DNA from: Zoogloea dura
GTDB taxonomy: Bacteria; Pseudomonadota; Gammaproteobacteria; Burkholderiales; Rhodocyclaceae
Direction of reading: 5' to 3'
Assembly: GCF_012927165.1 (NCBI RefSeq)
Contig: NZ_JABBGA010000012.1
Coordinates: forward strand, 1 to 64,000
Length of the DNA stretch: 64,000 nucleotides
This document shows positions 1 to 7,753 of the stretch, one piece after another. Position 1 is the stretch's first letter. The number at the start of each line of letters is the position of its first letter. Under the pieces are notes generated by a model. That model was not told where the DNA came from. It worked only from the letters and a program-made list of their open reading frames with translations, and ran no database searches. A program made the position numbers and the translations under genes.

Positions 1-11
1 TTTTTAAAGAA
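1..11 (-). promoter_or_regulatory. boxA-like antitermination element of an rRNA leader
   Basis: Read on the minus strand the first bases give TTCTTTAAAAA, directly downstream of three tandem strong promoters pointing the same way. rRNA leader boxA elements in betaproteobacteria have this form and recruit the NusB/S10 antitermination complex. That an rRNA operon follows beyond the left edge is an inference; no rRNA sequence is inside the window. Confidence 0.55.
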
Positions 12-39
12 CTGCTGCATCAGCAGCGAAGAGGTGCGC

Positions 40-67
40 ATTATACAGAGCTTTTTGTCTCCGTCAA
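40..67 (-). promoter_or_regulatory. rrn-type promoter, copy 1 (closest to the leader)
   Basis: On the minus strand TTGACG (67-62) is followed by a 16-bp spacer and TATAAT (45-40), then a GCGC discriminator. A GC-rich discriminator right after a perfect -10 is typical of stringently controlled rRNA and tRNA promoters. The transcribed sequence after it (CTCTTCGCTGC) recurs after the other two promoters. Confidence 0.75.
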
Positions 68-197
68 GAACTTTGTTTTTCCAGGCATTTCGCCGAACAA
101 CAAAGCCTTGATCCGCAGGACCCGGAAACTTCTTCCAGAACCCCTCTCCACCACTCCAGCGCTACGTTTCCGTTTGCACTGCAGCGAAGAGGTGCGC

Positions 198-225
198 ATT
201 CTACAGAGCTTTAAAACCCTGTCAA
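198..225 (-). promoter_or_regulatory. rrn-type promoter, copy 2
   Basis: Minus strand TTGACA (225-220), 16-bp spacer, TAGAAT (203-198), then GCGC. The -35 is a perfect consensus and the -10 has one mismatch. It is followed by the same CTCTTCGCTGCAG segment as copies 1 and 3, so the three promoters look like duplicates of one unit. Confidence 0.72.
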
Positions 226-349
226 GCATTTGTTTCCAGCAGAAAACCGCTCAAAAACAAAACCGCTCAACGCAGATTCCAGATCACATCCGGAACCCCC
301 TCACCGCCTCAGCACTACGTTGCCGTTTGTGCTGCAGCGAAGAGGGCGA

Positions 350-377
350 ATTATACAGATCTATCGACCCCCTGCAA
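350..377 (-). promoter_or_regulatory. rrn-type promoter, copy 3 (most upstream)
   Basis: Minus strand TTGCAG (377-372), 16-bp spacer, TATAAT (355-350), then TCGCCC and again CTCTTCGCTGCAG. Its -35 is weaker than in copies 1 and 2. Spacer length and downstream sequence are shared with the other copies. Confidence 0.65.
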
Positions 378-524
378 CAGGGGCGATCATTTTATTCATT
401 TGAAAAAAGTGATGAGCCCATAAAGAAAGAGATTGGCCCCGGCAAGTCGTCACATCTCCACGCGCCCTCCCCACCGATCCGCACCGGTTTGCGTCACAGA
501 ACAGCCTGCACGCTTCGCAGCGGC

Positions 525-692
525 GTCTACATGCTTCGCAGAACCGTCAACATGCTTCACAGCGCAGTCAACATGCTTCACAGCGACGTCAACATTCTTC
601 GCAGAGCAGTCAACATGCTTCACAGCGCGGTCAACATGCCTCACAGCGCAGTCAACATTCTTCACAGAACCGTCAACATGCTTCGCAGCGCT
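525..692. repeat. 21-bp tandem array, eight units
   Basis: Eight consecutive units of exactly 21 bp start at 525, 546, 567, 588, 609, 630, 651 and 672, each beginning GTCAACATKCTTC or a close variant and ending in CGCAG or CACAG plus a few variable bases. The units are imperfect. Because the period is divisible by three, several frames on both strands stay open through the array and give seven-residue repeats (for example VDCAVKH on the minus strand). I see no ribosome-binding site or conserved protein that would make this a gene, so I call it a minisatellite-like repeat upstream of the rRNA promoters. Confidence 0.8.
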
Positions 693-834
693 ACCTGATT
701 GCTTCATTGAGGGATCGATGTGTGATGCAGACGCACCCAGACTCAACGGAGACGGGGCAGCATGGGGGATACGGACGCATGACAATCCAAGGCGACGCCC
801 CGCCCCTCACGGCAAGAGCCACGCCAAACGCACA

Positions 835-872
835 AAACAAAAGGCCCAGTCCGAAGACTGGGCCTTTTGTTT
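835..872 (-). terminator. Rho-independent terminator downstream of tRNA-Pro
   Basis: A perfect 16-bp stem (835-850 with 857-872) around a six-base loop contains AAGGCCCAGT and its complement, with A-rich and T-rich ends on either side. It lies directly after the 3' end of the tRNA on the minus strand and could also act bidirectionally. Confidence 0.88.
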
Positions 873-879
873 GTTTCTT

Positions 880-957
<78 letters not shown>

Positions 958-967
958 CAAGCTGCGC

Positions 968-996
968 ATTATAGACATGTCTTTTTGCTTTGCCAA
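968..996 (-). promoter_or_regulatory. Promoter of tRNA-Pro
   Basis: Minus strand TTGGCA (996-991), a 17-bp spacer and TATAAT (973-968), followed by GCGC, end 11 bp before the tRNA 5' end. The consensus -10 plus GC-rich discriminator matches stable-RNA promoters and resembles the three promoters at 40-377. Confidence 0.85.
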
Positions 997-1025
997 GTCT
1001 TTTTTGCGCCTTCCTTTAATTTGCT

Positions 1026-1976
1026 TCAGGCAGAAGCAGGAATCAGGAAATCGTCGGAGATTCTGCAGCCCAGATCGAAGATACGATCACGGAAATCTTC
1101 CAGGTATTTCCGGAAGCCGCCTTCGAAGATCCGCTCGATCCGGCCAAAGCGCAGATGGGATTCCAATTCACCCGCCAGGCGTTCGGTTTCAGCCGAGCGC
1201 GCATTGGAGACACGGGTCAGGTTGGAATAGACCTCCTTCATGCTGCGGGCCAGGGAGCGCGGCATGTCGGCCCGCAGCACGAGCAGCTCGGCCACGCGCA
1301 GAGGGGTAATCTGGTCGCGGTAAACCTTGCGATACACCTCGAAGGCGGACACGGACTGCAGCAGCGCGCTCCACTGATAGTAATCGGCAGCATGCGCCGA
1401 GTCTTCGTCTGCGCCGGGCAGCAGGTTGAGGTATTTCACCTCGAGGATGCGTGCGGTGTTGTCGGCCCGCTCCAGGAAGGTGCCGAGACGGATGAAACGC
1501 AGCGCTTCGTCCTGCAGCATCGTCCCGATGGTGACGCCGCGTGACAGATGGGAGCGGTACTTGACCCATTCGAAGAATGCTCCCGGCCCGCTCTCCAGCA
1601 GCTTGCTGACAGAGAAGTCGCGCATCTTGAGCCAGGTTTCGTTGGAGGTTTCCCAGAGCTCCGAGGTGAGGGTTCCGCGTACTGCATGGGCGTTCTCACG
1701 GGTGGCGCGCAGGCAGCGGTAGATGCTGCCGGGGTTGTCCCGGTCGAAGATCATGAATTCAAGCACCGACTCGGTGGTGTAGGCCGGATGCTTGGCCAGG
1801 AAGGTGTCCTGCAGCTCCATGATCTTGAGCATGCCGGCCCACATGGCCTCTACCTCCTCGCCGTTCTGCGGCAGCAGGGAAAGCCGGTAGGTGACGTCGA
1901 GGATGCGCGCGGTGTTTTCGGCCCGTTCCATGTAACGGGCCATCCAGAAGAGGTGGTCAGCGGTTCTGCTCAGCAT
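1026..1976 (-). CDS. Alpha-E domain protein (DUF403)
   Basis: The 316-residue product is almost entirely helical and begins [21 protein letters not shown], the characteristic opening of the alpha-E (DUF403) family. Family members are encoded next to circularly permuted ATP-grasp ligases and transglutaminases and are thought to take part in ATP-dependent peptide-bond chemistry; the exact reaction is unknown. The start lies three bases after the stop of the ATP-grasp gene, so the two are surely co-transcribed. The usual third partner, a transglutaminase, is not adjacent but occurs at 16728-17633. Cytoplasmic, no signal peptide. Confidence 0.88.
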   Translation of the reverse strand: MLSRTADHLFWMARYMERAENTARILDVTYRLSLLPQNGEEVEAMWAGMLKIMELQDTFLAKHPAYTTESVLEFMIFDRDNPGSIYRCLRATRENAHAVRGTLTSELWETSNETWLKMRDFSVSKLLESGPGAFFEWVKYRSHLSRGVTIGTMLQDEALRFIRLGTFLERADNTARILEVKYLNLLPGADEDSAHAADYYQWSALLQSVSAFEVYRKVYRDQITPLRVAELLVLRADMPRSLARSMKEVYSNLTRVSNARSAETERLAGELESHLRFGRIERIFEGGFRKYLEDFRDRIFDLGCRISDDFLIPASA

Positions 1977-1979
1977 TTT

Positions 1980-3398
1980 TCAGGCCTCCAATACCCAGGT
2001 GTCCTTGGTGCCACCGCCCTGGGACGAGTTCACCACCAGCGATCCTTCGCGCAGGGCGACGCGGGTCAGCCCGCCCGGCACCATCTGCACCTCGGTGCCG
2101 GAGAGCACGAAGGGCCGCAGGTCCAGGTGGCGCGGCGCAACGCCGTTTTCCACGAAGGTCGGACAATTAGAAAGCGCCAGCGTCGGCTGGGCGATGTACT
2201 TCTCGGGATTGGCGATCAGGTACTTGCGGAAAGTCTCGATCTGCTCCTTGGTCGAGGCAGGCCCCACCAGCATGCCGTAGCCACCCGCGCCATGTACCTC
2301 CTTGACCACCAGTTCGGGCAGGTGGGCCAGGGTGTAGGCCAGGTCTTCGGGCTTGCGGCACATGAAGGTCGGCACGTTGTTGAGGGTCGGCTCTTCACCA
2401 AGATAGAAGCGGATCATCTCCGGCACATAGGGGTAGATGGACTTATCGTCCGCCACGCCGGTGCCGATGGCATTCGAAACGGTGACCCGGCCGGCACGGT
2501 ATGCGTCGAGCAGGCCCGGGACGCCGAGCATCGAGTCCTTGCGGAAATACTTGGGGTCGAGGAAGTCGTCGTCCACCCGGCGGTAGATCACGTCCACCCG
2601 GCGCGGCCCCTGGGTGGTGCGCATATAGACCTGGTCTTCGCGCACGAAGAGGTCCTGCCCTTCCACCAGTTCAACGCCCATCTGCTGCGCCAGGAAGGCA
2701 TGCTCGAAGTAGGCGCTGTTGTGGGCGCCCGGCGTGAGCACCACCACGGTCGGGTCGGTCACGCCCTGGGGGGCCAGGCTGCGCAGGGTGTGCAGCAGCA
2801 TGTCCGGGTAGTGCTCGACCGGCGCCACCCTGTGGCGGGCGAACAGTTCGGGGAAGAGACGCATCATCATGCGGCGGTCTTCGAGCATGTAAGACACCCC
2901 GGACGGCACCCGCAAGTTGTCTTCCAACACGTAGAACTCGCCCTCCCCGGCACGCACCACGTCCACCCCGGCGATGGCGGCGTAGATGTCGCAGGGCACG
3001 TTCACGCCCTGCATCTCCGGCCGGTACTGGGCGTTGTTCAGGACCTGCTCGGCGGGGATGTGGCCGGCCTTGAGGATTTCCTGGTCGTGGTAGATGTCGT
3101 GGATGAAGCAGTTGAGGGCCTTGACCCGCTGGCGCAGGCCGGCTTCCAGACTCTTCCACTCCTTGGCAGGAATGATGCGGGGAATGATGTCGAAGGGAAT
3201 GAGCCTCTCGGTGCCCGACTCCTCGCCATACACGGCAAACGTGATGCCATAGCGATGGAACAGGGCGTCGGCTTCGGCCCGTTTGCGCTCGATGCGGTCT
3301 GCGGGCGTTTCACGCAACCACGCGGCGTAGCCCGCGTAATGGGCACGGACACTCCCATCGTCCGCGGTCATTTCGTTGAAGAATTTTGTGATGGCCAT
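1980..3398 (-). CDS. Circularly permuted ATP-grasp protein (DUF404/DUF407 type)
   Basis: The 472-residue product matches the circularly permuted ATP-grasp family that pairs with alpha-E proteins: YHPDMLLHTLRSLAP, RVDVIYRRVDDDFLDP and VVKEVHGAGGYGMLVGP (an ATP-binding loop) are family signatures. Such enzymes are predicted amidoligases that join a carboxylate to an amine through an acyl phosphate. I chose the ATG at 3398 (MAITKFFNEM) rather than a start 174 bases upstream, because it has an AGGCGAG-like ribosome-binding site and the extra N-terminal residues look non-coding. First gene of a two-gene operon with the alpha-E protein; substrate unknown. Confidence 0.87.
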   Translation of the reverse strand: MAITKFFNEMTADDGSVRAHYAGYAAWLRETPADRIERKRAEADALFHRYGITFAVYGEESGTERLIPFDIIPRIIPAKEWKSLEAGLRQRVKALNCFIHDIYHDQEILKAGHIPAEQVLNNAQYRPEMQGVNVPCDIYAAIAGVDVVRAGEGEFYVLEDNLRVPSGVSYMLEDRRMMMRLFPELFARHRVAPVEHYPDMLLHTLRSLAPQGVTDPTVVVLTPGAHNSAYFEHAFLAQQMGVELVEGQDLFVREDQVYMRTTQGPRRVDVIYRRVDDDFLDPKYFRKDSMLGVPGLLDAYRAGRVTVSNAIGTGVADDKSIYPYVPEMIRFYLGEEPTLNNVPTFMCRKPEDLAYTLAHLPELVVKEVHGAGGYGMLVGPASTKEQIETFRKYLIANPEKYIAQPTLALSNCPTFVENGVAPRHLDLRPFVLSGTEVQMVPGGLTRVALREGSLVVNSSQGGGTKDTWVLEA

Positions 3399-3724
3399 TA
3401 GCGCTCGCCTGTTATGTTGTAAAGCGGAGATACCACCTTTGATATAGCTAAAAGCATGCCAATCAAAAAACCTTAGTAAACAAATGACTTTAGGCTCAGG
3501 CACCCCATGCGCGCACCATATCAGTGCGAACGCACCGAACCCGGGAAAGCTGTCTGCCTTAAGTCGGTGCATTCAACCCCGGCAGCGGCAACACAGCGTC
3601 GATCGGGCGAGCCTTGAAGGACTGCTTACCATGCTGACATGAAGCTTGATCGAAGCCCAGGATGCGAATTGAGGCAAAGGTAAAATCTCCAGTCACGCTG
3701 ATGCACGCACCCGATTGCCCACAG

Positions 3725-3761
3725 CTTGTCCACAGGGTTGCCCACCGGTTCTGTGGACAAG
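3725..3761. repeat. Inverted pair of DnaA-box-like 9-mers
   Basis: An 11-bp perfect inverted repeat (3725-3735 with 3751-3761) has arms CTTGTCCACAG and CTGTGGACAAG. Each arm contains TTGTCCACA, one mismatch from the DnaA box TTATCCACA. It sits between the divergent ATP-grasp and rluA-like genes, so it could be a DnaA-binding pair, another operator, or a simple hairpin in the leader of the rluA-like gene. Confidence 0.4.
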
Positions 3762-3804
3762 ATCCGGCCGTGCAACAATCCCGCTCCGTTTGCCTGCTGC
3801 CGCC

Positions 3805-4491
3805 ATGACATTGCCCCTGCCCGCCTCTCCGCCGCCTCCCCTGCGCTACTCACCCCCCGCAGGCCCGCCGGTGATCATCTACGAGGACGACAGTCTGCTG
3901 GTGTTCGACAAGCCGACGGGCTTGCTGTCGGTGCCGGGACGCGGGCCGGAGCATGCGGACAGCCTCGCAAGCCGCGTGCAGGCTTGCTTCCCCGATGCCC
4001 TGATCGTCCATCGGCTGGACATGGCCACCTCCGGGCTGATCGTGATGGCCCGCGGCAAGGAGATGGAACGGCGCCTGAGCATCGCCTTCCAGCAGCGCCA
4101 GGTCGTCAAGCGCTATGTCGCCGTGGTGGCGGGCCGCCCCCGGCCGGAGCGGGGCGAGATTGCCCTGCCCTTGATCACCGACTGGCCGAACCGGCCGCGC
4201 CAGAAGGTCGATCACGAAGCAGGGAAGCCATCGCTGACGCACTATGAAGTTGTATGGACCCTACCCGAAGGCGACACCAGCCGTGTCTGGCTGTACCCCC
4301 ATACGGGGCGCTCACACCAGCTGCGTGTACATATGCAGGCCATCGGCCATCCGATCGTGGGCGATGAGCTGTATGCGCCGAGCCCCTGGCGGGAAGCCTC
4401 GCCCCGCCTGCTGCTGCATGCGGAGAGCCTCTCCCTGCCCCACCCGGCCAGCGGCGCACGGCTCGAACTGCACAGCCCCGCGCCATTCTGA
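3805..4491 (+). CDS. rluA: RluA-family RNA pseudouridine synthase
   Basis: This 228-residue enzyme should isomerise uridine to pseudouridine in structured RNA. The catalytic motif HRLDMATSGLIVMA is present with its Asp near residue 72. The family segments VFDKPTGLLSVPGRG (near 34) and HTGRSHQLRVHMQAIGHPIVGDELY (C-terminal) are intact. Its length fits E. coli RluA (219 residues), which modifies 23S rRNA U746 and tRNA U32, better than the longer RluC/RluD proteins with S4 domains; there is no S4 domain here. I chose the ATG at 3805 because the sequence before it lacks family similarity. The symbol is probable; another RluA-type paralogue is possible. Confidence 0.85.
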   Translation: MTLPLPASPPPPLRYSPPAGPPVIIYEDDSLLVFDKPTGLLSVPGRGPEHADSLASRVQACFPDALIVHRLDMATSGLIVMARGKEMERRLSIAFQQRQVVKRYVAVVAGRPRPERGEIALPLITDWPNRPRQKVDHEAGKPSLTHYEVVWTLPEGDTSRVWLYPHTGRSHQLRVHMQAIGHPIVGDELYAPSPWREASPRLLLHAESLSLPHPASGARLELHSPAPF

Positions 4492-4500
4492 ACCGGCGGA

Positions 4501-5568
4501 TCAGCCCGTGTGGCGGAAGGCGATGACGTGATCGGCTTCGAGCCGCACGCCGATCTGTTCGCCCAGCGCATGATTGTGATGCGAGGGAACCAGGGAGAGC
4601 ACCTCCACCCCGCTGTCCAGGCGCAGGGTGTAGAGGATGTCCGCACCACGGAAGGCCTTGTAGCGCACCTCGGCCCGGGTCGGGCTGGTGTCGTCGTGCA
4701 CCACGTCGTCGGGGCGCAGCAGGACCTCCACGGCACAGCCCCGGCCGCAGGCCTGGCAGCCGCGGCTGCACTCCATCGGCACGCCTGAACTGAGCACGCC
4801 CAGTTCGATGCGCACCTGCCGCTCATCGAGCACCTCGCCCGGCACGAACACGCCCTTGCCAACGAAGTCGGCAACGAAGCGGTTCACCGGGCGGTGGTAC
4901 AGGTTGTACGGGCTGTCCCACTGCTGGATCCGCCCATCGGACATGACACCGATCTCGTCGGCCATCGCGAAGGCTTCGTGCTGGTCATGGGTCACCAGCA
5001 CCGCGGTCATCCCTTCCTTCTTGAGGATCTCGCGCACCTCCACCGACAGGCGCTCGCGCAGATCCACATCGAGGTTCGAGAAGGGTTCGTCCAGCAATAC
5101 CAGTTCGGGCCGCGGGGCGAGCGCGCGTGCAAGTGCGACACGCTGCTGCTGGCCGCCGGAAAGCTCGTGGGGGAACTTGTGCCCCTGCCCGCCCAGCCCC
5201 ACCGTCACCAGCAGGTCGTCGACCCGCCGATCCCGCTCGGCCGCACCCAGCCCGCCCAGGCCGAAACCGACATTGCGGGCCACTGTCAGGTGCGGAAACA
5301 AAGCGTAGTCCTGGAACACCATGCCGACCTGGCGCTTCTCGGGAGGAACCCGCCGCCCCGGCGAACTCACCGGTGCACCGTTGATGAGGATCTCTCCTCC
5401 CGCCACATCCTCAAACCCGGCAATGCAACGCAGCAAGGTAGTCTTGCCACAGCCGGACGGCCCGAGCAGACAGGCGATGCTGCCCTGCTCCAACCGGAAG
5501 TCGACGCCATTGACGATGGTGTGGCTGCCGTAGCGCTGGACGACAGACTTGAGTTCTAGTTTGGACAT
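4501..5568 (-). CDS. ABC transporter ATP-binding protein, Fe(III)/FbpC type
   Basis: A 355-residue ATPase with Walker A GPSGCGKTT, Q-loop VFQDYALFPHLTV, signature LSGGQQQR, Walker B LVLLDEP and H-loop VTHDQHEA. A C-terminal TOBE-like regulatory region follows from about residue 240, as in FbpC/AfuC/PotA proteins. It would power the permease encoded divergently at 5615. Within the C-terminal region residues 267-278 form a C-x3-C-x2-C-x3-C cluster, unusual for this position and possibly a metal-sensing site. The start at 5568 (MSKLELKSV) follows family form. A periplasmic binding protein gene is not adjacent. Substrate iron is inferred from family and the Fur-like box. Confidence 0.88.
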   Translation of the reverse strand: MSKLELKSVVQRYGSHTIVNGVDFRLEQGSIACLLGPSGCGKTTLLRCIAGFEDVAGGEILINGAPVSSPGRRVPPEKRQVGMVFQDYALFPHLTVARNVGFGLGGLGAAERDRRVDDLLVTVGLGGQGHKFPHELSGGQQQRVALARALAPRPELVLLDEPFSNLDVDLRERLSVEVREILKKEGMTAVLVTHDQHEAFAMADEIGVMSDGRIQQWDSPYNLYHRPVNRFVADFVGKGVFVPGEVLDERQVRIELGVLSSGVPMECSRGCQACGRGCAVEVLLRPDDVVHDDTSPTRAEVRYKAFRGADILYTLRLDSGVEVLSLVPSHHNHALGEQIGVRLEADHVIAFRHTG

Positions 5569-5574
5569 GGCATC

Positions 5575-5594
5575 GATTATAACGATTACAATTC
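5575..5594. promoter_or_regulatory. Fur-box-like operator between divergent ABC transporter genes
   Basis: The 46-bp gap between the ATPase and permease genes contains ATTATAACGATTACAATT (5576-5593), close to Fur-box variants of the form ATGATAACGATTATCATT (15 of 18 positions). One such site could repress both genes when iron is replete. The assignment is by eye and fits the iron-type transporter. Confidence 0.5.
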
Positions 5595-5614
5595 GCAATA
5601 AGCTAAAGCCTACC

Positions 5615-7267
5615 ATGACCACCAGCCCCTTTCGCCTCCACACCGGATCGCTCTCCCCCCTCGTCCTGACCGCCTTCCTGATCGCCCTGCTGGCCGGTCT
5701 GCCGGTGGCCAGCGTGGGCTTCAACCTTTTCCAGGGCGGCACCAACCAGACCTGGGCGCACCTCACCGCCACCGTTCTGCCCGAATACATCGGCAACTCC
5801 CTCACCCTGTGCCTGGGCGTTGGTTTCGGCGTGGCGCTCATCGGCGTCACCACCGCCTGGCTGACCGCCATGCACGACTTCCCCGGCCGCAAGGTCTTTG
5901 AATGGGCACTGGTGCTACCCCTCGCCATGCCGGCCTACGTCATGGCCTATGTGTATACCGACTTCCTGCAGTTTGTCGGCCCGGTACAGACCAGCCTGCG
6001 TGAGTTCTTTGAATGGAGGCGGGGCGACTACTACTTTCCGGACATCCGCACGCTGCCGGGCGCCATGCTGATGTTCGTCTTCGTGCTCTATCCCTATGTT
6101 TACCTGCTGGCCCGCACCGCCTTCCTCGAGCGGGCCGGCGGCGTGCTGGAGGCTGCCCGCACCCTGGGCATCGGCCCATGGCGGGCCTTCTTCACCATCT
6201 CCCTGCCGCTGGCCCGGCCGGCCGTTGCCGCAGGCGTCGCCCTGGCCCTGATGGAAACCCTGGCCGACTACGGCACCGTCGCCTACTTCGCCGTCAATAC
6301 CTTCACCACCGGCATCTACCGGGCCTGGTTCTCCCTCGGCGACCGGATCGCGTCGGCACAGCTGGCAGCCATACTGCTCGGCTTTGTACTGCTGCTGGTG
6401 GTGGTCGAGCGCCTCACCCGTGGCCGGGCCCGCTACCACAACACCTCCCAGCGGCACCGCCCGCCGGCCGCGCGCCTGCAGCGCGGTGCCGGGCTGCTGG
6501 CCATGCTGGCCTGCGCGCTGCCGCTTGCCCTCGGCTTCCTGCTGCCTGCCACCCTGCTCCTGCGCATGGCCTTTGGTGAGGGAGACAGCCAGTTCGGCGA
6601 GCGCTTCATCACCCTGGCCCGCAACAGCCTCACCCTCGCCGGCCTCACCGCGCTGGTCGCGGTAGTGCTGGCCGTCTTGCTGGCCTACAGTGCCCGCCTC
6701 ACCAGGACCATGCTGTCACGCGGCCTCAACCGCCTGGTCGGGCTGGGTTACGCCGTGCCCGGCACCGTCATCGCCGTAGGAGTGCTGATCCCGGTGACCC
6801 GCCTCGACAACTGGCTGGTGGCCCAATGGCAGGCCTGGTTTGGTGTCAATCCGGGCCTGCTCCTCACCGGCGGCATCGCGGCGCTGATCTACGCCTACCT
6901 GGTGCGCTTCCTGGCCGTCGCCCTGCAGACCGTCGAAGCCAGCCTGTCCAAGATCACCCCGAGCATGGACGACGCGGCCCGCAGCCTGGGCCTGGGCCAG
7001 GGCAGCACCCTGCGCCGGGTGCACGTGCCGATCCTGCGGGGCAGCCTGTTCACAGCCGGCCTGCTGGTCTTTGTGGATGTGATGAAGGAACTGCCCGCCA
7101 CCCTGGTGATGCGCCCCTTTAACTTCGACACGCTGGCCACCCAGACCTATGTGCTAGCCTCCGACGAGCGCCTCACCGAGGCCTCCACGGCGGCGCTGGC
7201 CATCGTGGCGGTCGGCCTGCTGCCCTTGATCGCGCTATCCCGGCAAATCTCCCGCCACGGCAAATAG
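5615..7267 (+). CDS. Fe(III)-type ABC transporter permease (fused two-domain)
   Basis: A 550-residue inner-membrane protein with about twelve hydrophobic segments in two similar halves. Each half carries an EAA loop that contacts the ATPase: AARTLGIGPWRAFFTISLPLARPA (near 200) and AARSLGLGQGSTLRRVHVPILRGS (near 465). Such double-length permeases are typical of FbpB/AfuB/SfuB iron transporters and of some thiamine transporters. The start at 5615 (MTTSPFRLH) avoids overlapping the divergent ATPase gene and the Fur-like box. A short inverted repeat (7282-7301) lies between its end and the convergent tautomerase gene. Thiamine or another substrate cannot be excluded. Confidence 0.87.
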   Translation: MTTSPFRLHTGSLSPLVLTAFLIALLAGLPVASVGFNLFQGGTNQTWAHLTATVLPEYIGNSLTLCLGVGFGVALIGVTTAWLTAMHDFPGRKVFEWALVLPLAMPAYVMAYVYTDFLQFVGPVQTSLREFFEWRRGDYYFPDIRTLPGAMLMFVFVLYPYVYLLARTAFLERAGGVLEAARTLGIGPWRAFFTISLPLARPAVAAGVALALMETLADYGTVAYFAVNTFTTGIYRAWFSLGDRIASAQLAAILLGFVLLLVVVERLTRGRARYHNTSQRHRPPAARLQRGAGLLAMLACALPLALGFLLPATLLLRMAFGEGDSQFGERFITLARNSLTLAGLTALVAVVLAVLLAYSARLTRTMLSRGLNRLVGLGYAVPGTVIAVGVLIPVTRLDNWLVAQWQAWFGVNPGLLLTGGIAALIYAYLVRFLAVALQTVEASLSKITPSMDDAARSLGLGQGSTLRRVHVPILRGSLFTAGLLVFVDVMKELPATLVMRPFNFDTLATQTYVLASDERLTEASTAALAIVAVGLLPLIALSRQISRHGK

Positions 7268-7300
7268 CCCGTACGGCACGTGCCGGCATGCCCTTGCCGG

Positions 7301-7696
7301 CTACAGCAGTTGCCCCTGGATGTAGCGGAACTCCTGGCTCAGCCCGCCATAGCCCCAGGCATCGGCGGCAGGCTCATGCAGCGCCACATAGCTTGCCGGC
7401 ACCAGGCCGGGAAGGCGCGTCGCCAGCGCATCGAAGACAGCCCGGATGAAGGCAGCCTTCTCCGCCTTGGTATTGGTTCCGGCGGTGATGCGGATCTCGA
7501 GCAGTGCGCCGGACTGGCCCTCCCCCAGCACGGCACCCCCCAGGAACCAGTCGGCCAGCGCTACCCGCTGCAGTGTCACCACGGTCAATTCACGCTTCTT
7601 GCCGAGCAGCCTGACGGTCAGGTCGGTGAGCACGGCCGCCAGCTCTGCAGCTGCTGGGGCCTCCGCAGAGGCATAGGACAGATTCAGGTAAGGCAT
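7301..7696 (-). CDS. Tautomerase-superfamily protein
   Basis: The 131-residue product starts MPYLNLSYA, placing Pro at position 1 after removal of Met, as required for the catalytic base of the tautomerase (4-oxalocrotonate tautomerase/MIF) superfamily. The length, about twice that of a 4-OT subunit, fits MIF-like or fused double-domain members. An AAGGAG ribosome-binding site six bases before the ATG supports this start over the GTG one codon upstream. The gene stands alone between a convergent permease gene and an MFS gene, so its substrate cannot be told from context. It is not part of the phenol cluster 39 kb away. Confidence 0.7.
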   Translation of the reverse strand: MPYLNLSYASAEAPAAAELAAVLTDLTVRLLGKKRELTVVTLQRVALADWFLGGAVLGEGQSGALLEIRITAGTNTKAEKAAFIRAVFDALATRLPGLVPASYVALHEPAADAWGYGGLSQEFRYIQGQLL

Positions 7697-7753
7697 CACG
7701 AACTCCTTCGATTGAAAAACTCCGATTGAAAAACTGTCCCTCTCGTGGGCTCT

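Larger units (their letters stand above)
17..361. repeat. Tandemly duplicated promoter/leader unit (about 70 bp, three copies)
   Basis: A unit of roughly 70 bp recurs at about 136-209 and 290-361, with a shorter third copy at 17-51. Each contains the sequence GCAGCGAAGAGG followed by the -10 region of one of the three leftward promoters. The two long copies also share about 45 bp of transcribed sequence (AACCCC...CTACGTT...CCGTTTG). This looks like local amplification of an rRNA promoter with its early transcribed region. Confidence 0.7.

Noticed and set aside
525-692. CRISPR array
   Set aside because: Units are contiguous with no unique spacers and no cas genes; the same holds for 34385-34678.
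450-785. Minus-strand 111-codon frame encoding heptads such as VDCAVKH
   Set aside because: The open frame follows from a stop-free 21-bp unit repeated in multiples of three; the opposite strand is open too. No start signal or homologous protein recognised.
1548-3401. Plus-strand frame of 617 codons opposite the ATP-grasp and alpha-E genes
   Set aside because: Antisense shadow; both minus-strand genes match well-defined families.
7282-7301. Terminator between the permease and tautomerase genes
   Set aside because: A 7-bp GCCGGCA/TGCCGGC stem without T-run is too weak to list on its own.
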